Both the position numbers and the translations under genes were made by a program. This document shows positions 55,668 to 64,000 of a stretch of 64,000 bases of DNA, one piece after another. Source of the DNA: Linanthus parryae (lineage: Eukaryota; Streptophyta; Magnoliopsida; Ericales; Polemoniaceae); contig JALGPY010000004.1 in assembly GCA_023055425.1 (NCBI GenBank), forward strand, positions 62,147,718-62,211,717. The letters are read 5' to 3'. Under the pieces are notes generated by a model. The model worked only from the letters and a program-made list of their open reading frames with translations, had not been told where the DNA came from and made no database searches. Each line of letters starts with the position of its first letter. Positions within the stretch are counted from its first letter, which is position 1.

Positions 55668-56190
55668 GGAGACTGAAACATTTGAGGAAAAGATAATGAG
55701 ATTACAGGTATATAATTGATATATAAAGTAATTGGTGATGAACCAGGGTTAGGACAAACTTTAGGAAGAAAAGGTTTTTTGTCCCACATAGGGTTTGGCC
55801 AACAAGAGGAGACCGAAAATTTAAATATTTTTCACCCCAAGGGGTTCGGCCATGATGTCCGACACGTCCCCTTCGTGCACCGGCCATGAGGCGGACGGGT
55901 TGCCCGCTCAAACACATCCGACCGGTCTGACCGGCTCGGCCAAGTCTAACCGGTTTGACCAGTTCGTCCAGGTAAGACCGTTTTAACCGGTTTTTCCTTT
56001 TGACCCAATTATCACAATTCAATTAAAAATTGACCCAGCGCGATAAAAACTGAATTTTAACTTTTTTATGTGTTATATCGCATGGTGATGGATGTAGCTT
56101 TAGTTGTGTGATTGTTTATTTTATGTGGTTTGGTTTTAGTTTTGATGTAATTAATGTAACTAATTTTACGGCTTGTGAGTTGTCTTCTTC

Positions 56191-56195
56191 CTCGC
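56191..56195. repeat. Target-site duplication of the solo LTR, left copy
   Basis: CTCGC here and at 57865-57869, perfect 5-bp match, directly adjacent to TG and CA termini. Confidence 0.85.
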
Positions 56196-57864
56196 TGAAC
56201 GATTTCTTACGTGTATGCGCAAGTGCACGATCAAGTAATATAGGGGAGGTATTTCAACCCCGAGTTATCAATCCCACGAGGGCAGTTTTAAGACTATTTA
56301 CTTAGTTATTAGATTAGAGTACGGTACAAGGAGGAATATTGTGATTTAAAGAGTGTTCACCCTCAAACAAGTGACTAAAGTGAAATAAACAAACTAAACT
56401 AATATTTTTAGTAATTTTATTTAAGAAAACAGATATGGAGAAACTAGGCAATCCCTAGTTCACCTAGAGCTGTATACGATCTTTGGATCAGCTATGTAAC
56501 ATGTTAACTCTATTCTAACTAAGTCGGGTAATAGTACTGACCAAAATCCTATCGGTCTCAGGTCGTTCTACGTTACGGTTTACTTGTGGTCCTGACAGTC
56601 CACCTACATCTACCGGTCCGTTCCAGTAGGCTAACGACCTGCACGACAATGTTCCATGTCAGTCCACCGTGCACGAAACAGTCAAATCTCACTAACCGAA
56701 TCTACCCACTAAGGTCAATCCTACTCACTTCTCTTCTTAGTTTCAGTGATTCAATATTGTTGTTCATATCTCATCACAACCAGGGCTAAGTCGCTTTCAC
56801 GCACTCTCTAGCTAAATAAAAAGACCGGTTAATTACTCCACTCTTGACAAGGATCAAACACAGCATATGAACGATTATTAACTTTAAGCAAGAAATTGAT
56901 TCATGAATAAACCCTAAGTCTCATGATTATCAAATCATAATCTAGTCGTTTCAATAAACTAGATTCAATAACAAGATCAAGAACTAAACATCGATTCAAC
57001 TAATCAAATCCATGAAGCATGAAACAAGTCTTAAACCCATAAATGTATCGTCTACATAGAACCCTAGGCCCTCTAGAGAAGCCTAGCAAAACGTCTAGCT
57101 AATCATACGACAACTAGCAAAACACATAAGTTTCTCCATAACTCAATTAAAGATATAAAAAAAGAAATCAAAGTAGAATCGGAGCTTCCTCATCTTATCC
57201 ATCGTCCTCTTTGTCCTCTTTCTTGCCTTGTGTTGCATGAATGACTGATTTCCAACCCCCTAGGTCGTCTTGAGATAATTCGCGTTTGCATTTTAAACCC
57301 AAAATTCCACTCCAGCTTCAGACCATTTCGTACGAAATGCCCAAAATTTCGTGTAAAATGATTTCGTAAGAAATGCTTTCTGTTCGTGCAAATGGAATCT
57401 GGACTCTGACTTCTCCAGGCCATAACTTCTTCGTTCGATCTCCAATTTAGCTCTGTTACCTATCGTTGCAAACATCTTTGAGTCTAATTTCACTTGGCAC
57501 CGGGCTCACTCAAAGATTTCTTGTATAACTTCAGATATGATCAAATGAGTGTAGACTGGTCATTCTAGCTTCTCCTACTTTGCTTCTCTTTACTCCACTT
57601 GAGCTCCCGTTGTTTCCGAAGTTCATTCCATTCCTCCTTCTAACCTATTAGCATTGGTTTTTTAAATACAACACGGACAAACATACCAAGCGATTATATT
57701 TGAAAAATAACAACTACATATGCATAGAAACGCCCGAACTATCATTATAGCGCATAGCAAGAAACAAGTGTTAAAAAATGACTCATATTATCTGCAATTA
57801 TGCTCAAATCTATCATATTAGTGTGGCAAATGACAATAAGTATATCTACTAAAAGGCGCTATCA
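56196..57864 (-). mobile_element. Solo LTR, 1669 bp (probably Ty3/gypsy)
   Basis: Begins TGA (56196) and ends TCA (57864) with a perfect 5-bp target duplication, and interrupts the leader of element H at a point where the A leader is continuous. No internal region, primer site or pol is present, so it is the product of LTR-LTR recombination. On the minus strand it starts TGATAGCGCC and ends near GCGCATACACG. Superfamily is a guess from overall appearance. Short open frames (for example 57423-57190) are not genes. Confidence 0.8.
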
Positions 57865-57913
57865 CTCGCCTGTCAGGTTCTCTCTATTTATTTTATAGGT
57901 ATTAGCTAGAATT

Positions 57914-57915
<2 letters not shown>

Positions 57916-57958
<43 letters not shown>
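57916..57958. repeat. (AT)n microsatellite, 43 bp
   Basis: Uninterrupted AT dinucleotide run inside the leader of element H. It is likely length-variable. Confidence 0.95.
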
Positions 57959-57960
<2 letters not shown>

Positions 57961-58959
57961 AAATAGCTAGCAGCATGGAGAGAAGATCAAACACCAAAGA
58001 GAACACAAGGCGATGAAGACAAGTAAGCTAGGACACATGGACTAAAGAAGGAATTACATGAAAATGAGATTGTTGTTTTAGGACTTGTAGATATTCTCAT
58101 TGGCTTGTGAATACCTTAGTTTTAGGGGCTACATCCACATCACGTTTATTTATTAATTTATCTTGTTTTATTTTGATGTATGGTTGATGCATGTAAATCG
58201 ATAACAAGATAATTATAAAACCGTTTAGATCTTTCATTTTTGGATTGCTCAATCCAATTGAGTAGATCAGTTGATATAATCAACAACTAAAATGACAAGA
58301 AAATCCCTCAAGGAAACATTGTGTTTTGCCTTTATCTTGCTTAGCACTCTTCATGATCAAGATGTATTGAGTTGGTGCTTACCAAAGCATGGAGACTTGA
58401 TTCATCATGATGTGACGCGACGACACAAGCAAGTAATGTGCGACTGCTGATGTAAGAGGTCAAACACAACTAAGCTATTTCAATAGGATTGAAAGCTTAT
58501 AGGCGAGGCAATTGGGAGTTATCTATGAGATAGATGAGGAATAAGGAGTTATTTCCCCAATTGAATCGGTATTTACATCAAAGGCAATTGGAACTGTTCC
58601 TACCCATATAACCGAATTTCGGGTGACCTGCCAAAGCAAGCTCAATAGGAGGTGAATATGGATCTTGGTCCACTAGAAGATATATTAAATTTTCCGCATC
58701 CGCATTAATATTGAGGGCTCTTAATCTCAGAAAAATAGTGGGAGCTATATTTAACAATCTAGCCATTTTTAAGTATAGTATAATTTTTCACAATACTGAA
58801 ATTGTATATTTCTCTTTCTTTGTATATTTCCAATGGCAAAATATTAACAAACATCGATAATATCATTGTGTTCGGTCCTTGAGAATGACAAACTGTCTGG
58901 AATGAATTTCCTAACTTGTACAGAAACTTGAGAATTGTTCTAAAGCAAGAAAAGAAGTT

Positions 58960-59150
58960 GTACATTCTGGAGCAACCAATTCCAAAAGCACCACCTTCTG
59001 ATGTTACTGCTGCTATAAGGAAGGCACATCAGAAAATTGTTGATTGATTCTACTAATGTGACTTTCATAATGCTTTGCACCATGAACTCTGAGCTTTAGA
59101 AGCAACATGAGAGCATGGAGGCGTATGATATGATCATACATTTAAAACCT
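58960..59150 (+). pseudogene. Element H gag fragment
   Basis: The plus strand reads YILEQPIPKAPPSDVTAAIRKAHQKIVD, then VTFIMLCTMNSEL, a stop, and then KQHESMEAYDMIIHLK. This is the UBN2-type capsid pattern (A..MLATMSPELQKQFE.MDAYDMI.HLKEMF). It is truncated at about 59150. The same region is present, more decayed, in element A (1200-1450). Confidence 0.7.
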
Positions 59151-60900
59151 GACATAGCTTAATACATGTTTATAACTCCAAGACATTGATTTCAACTTGA
59201 CATAGCTTTTAAGTGAAATTACTATTTTACCCCACTAATACAGTTTTTGTCAAACAAAGTTTTCTAAAAGATCAACTTGGTCATATTTGACAGGCATGTT
59301 CAGAATGATAATATAAACAACTTCTCTGAAGAGTGAGATGACTGGAATTTTAATTTGAATGACACTTCAGAAATTCAAAGTTTAAGTGAGATACGTTCAG
59401 CCAGCCAACTTCAAGTCCAATTTGTGATCAAACCAGAGGGAATTGGGAAAATCTAAAAGTATTATTGTGAAGATGGTTCAAGAGGGATCACCGAACATAT
59501 TCAAGATCTTGGTGGTTAAATTATTCAGAAAGATATGGCACATTAAAGTTTGGCAAAACCAATCTATATATTTCCCATACTTGGTCAAATTATCGTGTTT
59601 TGACAGGATTCAACCACCTATTGCAGCAACTTTGAGCAAAGAATTGAGCCAAATAAAAATTGTGTTCGACAAAATCATCAACCCATATTTGTAAAGCCAT
59701 ACTTGAACTACAAACATGAAGAAATATCAGCCCAAAACAACAACCGGTGAGGGTGAAAAAATTATTCAAAGTTGGCTGCATCCTACTGTGTTATGAAAAC
59801 ATTTAGTTCCAGCACATTTTCTTACAACTTGATTTTCAGATTATTTGGAGTCTAAACCATAAAATGAGATCAGTATGAAAGTTTTATTGTGAGGTGCAGA
59901 GAACACAGAGAGCCAACAAGCAAGTCATTTGATTAATTAACGAGGGAGAAGTTGAACCGAGAACATGACAATTAATTCATCCTGCCAGAAAAATTCAAGA
60001 ACACCAAACCGAAGTCCAACCAAACGTGCTTATGAGATAGTTAAAGGAACCTAGATTCTCTCTAATCCGCCTAGGTATTTCAAATGTGCAAGAAAATATG
60101 GGAAAAAACATAGAGGTTTTACAGAATTACCAAGCTCCGAAAACCAAATGCAGAATCTGGCAAGGATTCTCCAGTTTTTTGCGACAGCAACTGAGACAAA
60201 CGAGATGGGTGCCATGCTTGGTACTCCTGGATTTTCCTGAGAGAAAGGGTCACGAATCCAAACTGGTTCAGCGAATTCCTAGAGAGTATAGAGAATTCAA
60301 CTAAAGTTAAAAAAGGTTTCTTCCACCCCCTTACCGGACTAAGCATGAGACCCGTCCTTTCCCAAAATATGATGAGGTCTTCTCTTCCCTGGTGTCTTAG
60401 GACCCTTCAGGTGCAAAAACTTTGTATACGGTGGTGGTTAGATGGCATAACAGTGGTGGATGTGGTTGTCTTTGGTGGTTGTTTTGTGGTTAGGGAAAGA
60501 TAGAAGAGAAAGAATAATATGGTGTACAATGAAGGAAATCCAACTGAATTGGGGTGAGTGAGGTGATGCCACCTTCTTGAGGTAGGTTGAAAGTATGGAA
60601 GGGAACAAGTGGCATAAGGGGTGAAATTGAAAATATTATAAACATAAGGTAGAATGTGCAATTACAGGTAATTTAGGAATTTTGAAAAAAAAAATTGTGA
60701 CCCAAAACTTTAGGATCATCTCTAGATACCACATTTTCCAATATTCTCATGTTGGCCAAACTTTAGCAAGCAAAATCTAGTTCTAAAAAATTACTAAAGA
60801 GCCCTAGATTTCCAATAATTTCATTTATTTCCCAGTTAGAACTCTCATTCTAAATATCTCATGTTGCAGAGATGCCAGCGAACAATGCTGAGCAAGAAAT
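59151..60900. other. Low-copy sequence, no recognised gene
   Basis: Several short open frames (59443-59694 plus, 60346-60119 minus) have no family motif, no signal peptide and no supporting neighbours. 60400-60650 is G-rich on the plus strand (GGTGGTGG and GTGGTTG words). I see no terminal repeats. Confidence 0.4.
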
Positions 60901-60912
60901 TTGACAACTAAC

Positions 60913-61648
60913 TTAAACTTTTAACTTATTGCAATTTGACCACTTTATTGGTAACATGCCAATACTGGGGCCCTGGAAGGTCATAAAGTTGCCAACGTTC
61001 TGTTGTGGCGCGACCAAAACCTGTGTGGGCGCGAATCTCAAGTTAGCATGAGTAAATACACGAGAGTCGTGTATATGAGCCTCAAACGGGGAGGAATGAT
61101 GCGGTGTGCGGCCTTGGTTCATCTAGGTCATGGCGGATGGAGGAGTTTCAAACACGCGAATTGTTGAGAAAATTGTCCCGCTGGCCTCTTTTGAGTTTGC
61201 ATGCCTAGAGGATTTTCGGGCGTGCCTTCGGTGGGAGTGGTATCCCTCAGAGGCTAAGGTGTTGGTGGCAAGCTCGCACCGTGGGTTGACAAATTTACCA
61301 CAACTCGCATTTCCTGAAGTTCACGAGCAAGTTGGCCGCTCCTCAGAGCTTGAACGACAACCATTTCGTCTATGTTTTCGTTCCTTCAAGTTTGTGTGGC
61401 CATTGTTCCATCCATTGTTTGTTTCATCTGATCAAATTTCTCTCGCATGACGCCGTTAGAGCTTGTATGGATGCCATCGAGGGTCTGATAGTGGGTTGTG
61501 GGCCTTGGTTTGCCGGTAAGTAAACCCATGAGGAGTTGCTGATGACTTGTCTCCCAAACCTTTTTCTTCGGCCATCGGCTTAGATCTGGACGAGATCGGT
61601 GGATTCATTTTCGATTAGGAATCTTGTTTCACGTCTGGTTCACCAAAA
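60913..61648 (-). pseudogene. Leader and gag-like start of an LTR element
   Basis: Minus strand, directly inside the LTR at 61649. A primer-site-like TTTGGTGAACCAGACGTG (61632-61647 region) is followed by a frame starting MNPPISSRSKPMAEEKG (about 61605), then EKFDQMKQTMDGTMATQ (about 61440), and NQGRTPHHSSPFEAHIHDSR to QQNVGNFMTF (61118-60965). The composition (Gln/Pro/His-rich, short coiled coil) resembles Ty3/gypsy gag N-termini, but no capsid or pol is present. The frame is broken repeatedly. Confidence 0.4.
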
Positions 61649-62205
61649 TGTAATGGGGAAATGTCGATGTATCATATTGTTAGTACTCCATTGGAAAGTA
61701 ACAAGAGTTCTAATCAATCAAGAACACTAGACGAGAGAACCAGGTAGGTTTAGGGAAGAGAGGGGTGCAAACAAGCCGAATATCCCTTGCCAAAAGAGAG
61801 ACAGCTTGTCGACAGAGCTTAGGCTAGCAAGCGATCAACGTGTAGTACTGTATTGAGCAAGCAATAGTACCTCCAAAATATACTAGTCAAATGAGGCTGT
61901 TACGGCCCAATTCCTGGAGGAACGCGAGTGGTGATGTTGGAAATCATATATGGAAGATTCAACTCCTTTGGCATATACGGGTCACGAATGGTACGGATCC
62001 CTTCGCGATGGTCCTTGTTCCAGCCTCCAAACAACTAAGCCCCTGGCTCCCGTGCGAGGTATAAGGTGCGAGGGACCTTGTCTCGTGGTCCTTACGTGCC
62101 AGTATGGAGCGATCTTGTGTGCACGGAGCACAGTCAAGTGTATACGTATGAACGTCTAGTGGGTCCACGTGTATGTGGGTCTGGATCATGTTTTGGATTG
62201 CTACA
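61649..62205 (-). repeat. LTR, 557 bp (5' LTR of a truncated element)
   Basis: On the minus strand it starts TGTAGCAATCC (62205) and ends CCATTACA (61649), giving matched TGTA/TACA ends, followed within two bases by TTGGTGAACCAGACGTG, a primer-site-like sequence. The second LTR is not in the window, so no target duplication can be checked. Confidence 0.55.
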
Positions 62206-63010
62206 CAATTTTACATAAATATTATTTTTTTTATGATAAAACTGAATAACTTATACTTGTAGAGTGAAAACTAATGTAATTTTGATTATAATTCATGATT
62301 ATCTTATGTTAAATGAAGTACAAATATGGTTTGCGATGATTCGATAGATAATCCGATTCAAACCCCCGTAGATATAGGCTGATCTGATCCAAACGCGATC
62401 GTTTCCATCTCGACTTCACAATAGCGATAAACAAATCTAGTGTTCATAACTTTCTTAAAAATAAAAATGATCCAATAGTTCTCTGGAGAGAGGTCTGGTC
62501 TCTAAATTATACAAAAATCATTTTCATTGTTCATCTATATAATAAAACTATTCATTGTTTCCCACCAACACGATTTCAATCGTAACATATCTACCGTTCA
62601 GTTCTTTGACCTTCAATCTTGACCACTTTTTGTCTTAGACAATATTAGAACTAACCATCTATTAGACTAAATTAAGTGGCACTGGTGATGAAATGGAATG
62701 TCCATAAAGACAATACCATCTTTATCTCCTCCTTCAGTACCTCCTTAAATTTTTGGGAAGAAAATTTACATAAGAAATGCGAATTGTCGTTATGTTTTAG
62801 TAATCTATTTCATCTATCAAAATTAGATGGAAATCATAATTGATTGTATTTTCCGAAAAGGAAATAACAATTAAATTCTACAAAAGATGATGCGTAATTC
62901 ATTTAAATCACAATTTAAATACGTATGACATAAGGTTCTCCCGATTTTGAGAGATTCGTCGAACAAACTTTTAGTTTGAAAGAGTATTCTTCTTTCATGC
63001 ACTTTAGTCT
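62206..63010. other. AT-rich low-copy sequence, nothing recognised
   Basis: No ORF with a motif, no repeat structure. It separates two LTR insertions. Confidence 0.4.
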
Positions 63011-64000
63011 TGTTGGACTTTGGGCAATCAAGCGCAGCGGAAATACAAAATTTACTGTCTAAAACCCACAAGGACCAATGTGAATGAGCATAATCCGATG
63101 AATAGAGGATTACCTCAGTATCACTTACAAGTGACGATCACTATGCTGAAGATGCAGCGTCTCTATGATATCCATACAAACGGATCTGCACTGGACTCCC
63201 TCTTTGCCGGTGCTACCCTGCTGGAGGAAGACGAATGATTTTGTCTCACAAAATCTCCTGGACTTGGACGGCTCCTCTCAAAACCTATATATTCAGTATC
63301 TGATACGAATAGTGCTGAAAGCACAATTAAAACCTAGCCATGCAACGGTATTTATAAGGATGAGAGGATTCGGCTTGGTCTTTAATCCTAACAGTTATGA
63401 TTATATTTCACTTTAGTCCGAAATTCACAATTGCTCTTTAGTCCAACTAATGAGCAATTAATTCTAGTTCGATCCATTCTTGTGTGTGACACTTTAGGCT
63501 GCTAATTATGTTGGCAGTAGCAATTACAAACATTGAGATGTATCTAGCAATACATCAATGCTACCCAAGTAATAGTAATGTCGGTGATCTGAATAACCTC
63601 TATGACAAATGTTACCATGTCGCACAATCTCTTTTTTCATATATCCAGATTAGACACAAGGCATGGAGTGTCACCATTGTGTATCCAATCTATAACTTTT
63701 TGTTGTCGATTCTCTTAGTAGACTTAGGAAAATGACATAAATATCTCATATTGATTCATTTGAGCACGATCATGCATTTTTCTAAGTCACACTCATCGAG
63801 TGGCCATGGATATTTGATTCACGTTAGGTAGGAGGGACAAGTTCTATCTGCATCACTCACACCCCTCCGTATGTTTCATAACATGTCTAATTATTGATTT
63901 TATAATCACGTTGCTACAACGTGGTGTTTGACGATATTAAAACATGTCAATCCACATTTAAAGAATGTAGTGACTTTAAGTCATAGGAACAACGCCACTC
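63011..64000 (-). repeat. Angela-like LTR, partial (runs off the right edge)
   Basis: Matches the LTR of element A from its inner-type edge: AGCGCAGCGGAAATAC (63030; A has 'atgcgcaacggaaacac' near 3224), AATTGCTCTTTAGTCCAACTAA, 'gtgtgtgacactttaggctgcta', TTGGCAGTAGCAATTACAAA, 'gtgtatccaatctataac' and 'tcatcgagtggccatgga'. A TATA-like CTTATAAATA on the minus strand lies near 63349-63358. No primer binding site lies left of 63011, so this is either the outer end of a 3' LTR or a solo LTR; the decisive end is outside the window. Confidence 0.75.

Larger units (their letters stand above)
55680..59150 (+). mobile_element. Element H: Angela-like copia leader and gag fragment, plus strand, split by a solo LTR
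   Basis: 55680-56195 and 57865-58960 together match the leader of element A in inverse orientation, including GCGCGATAAAAACTGAATTTTAAC and CGCATGGTGAT. 58970-59150 is gag. No LTR of its own is visible on either side; the 5' LTR may have been lost where it meets element G. GACCGGT-type words (55920-55985) occupy the place of the GC-rich block in element A. Confidence 0.7.

Noticed and set aside
55702..56022. 106-codon minus-strand frame
   Set aside because: It is antisense to the leader of element H, which aligns with the leader of element A. Chance open frame.
61950..62189. Open frames on both strands (61950-62159 plus, 62189-61959 minus)
   Set aside because: They lie entirely inside the 557-bp LTR.
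1..64000. CRISPR arrays, bacterial operons, rRNA or canonical tRNA genes
   Set aside because: No regular repeat-spacer pattern, no ribosome-binding-site-led gene series and no complete tRNA cloverleaf seen. The only tRNA-like promoter belongs to the SINE at 21907-22155.

Overview
This is nuclear DNA from a flowering plant with a repeat-rich genome, probably a eudicot. The window is AT-rich and contains Ty1/copia elements primed by initiator-Met tRNA, a hAT element with plant-type introns, a CACTA element and a tRNA-derived SINE. I found no intact host gene. Almost every recognisable coding segment is a decayed part of a transposable element.

Left part (1-9956). An Angela/BARE-like copia (element A, minus strand, 5' LTR 3207-4769, interior running off the left edge) sits inside the reverse transcriptase of a SIRE/Maximus-like copia (element B, minus strand, 5' LTR 8735-9956).

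Low-copy stretch (9957-23688). It holds two inverted non-LTR-type domain remnants (10985-11192 and 11490-11891). From 14.0 to 19.8 kb there is an A+C-rich region with four separate local duplications and exon-like reading frames of unknown family on the minus strand. After that come a copia 3' end with a 171-bp LTR (19925-20712) and an array of diverged repeats interrupted by a SINE.

Central part (23689-37244). Two different, 5'-truncated SIRE-like elements, C (minus) and D (plus), are fused head to head inside reverse transcriptase at about 31815-31822. Each keeps its 3' LTR, its accessory third ORF and the end of pol. The accessory ORF of C is split by a 3.56-kb hAT element (25577-29139) with clear 15-bp terminal inverted repeats and 8-bp target duplications.

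Right part (37245-55667). An Angela-like element G exists as a tandem array LTR-pol-LTR-pol-LTR with the same internal-deletion junction twice. Into its second pol copy is inserted a near-complete SIRE-like element F (40114-54612), and into the pol of F a 4.4-kb non-autonomous CACTA element (44551-48968). This gives three nested levels.

Right end (55668-64000). A plus-strand Angela-like leader and gag (element H) is split by a solo LTR with a perfect 5-bp target duplication (56196-57864). Low-copy sequence, the 5' end of another LTR element (LTR 61649-62205) and a further Angela-like LTR that runs off the window follow.

The strongest unexplained signal is a palindromic motif (TTTCAAGGCCTTGAAA and variants) found dozens of times in every SIRE-like copy, in LTRs, spacers and coding sequence. 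The SIRE-like accessory ORF is also notable. It has three domain-like parts (Lys-rich, conserved globular, acidic with a DLF motif) and shows no obvious membrane segment, which does not fit the usual 'envelope-like' label.
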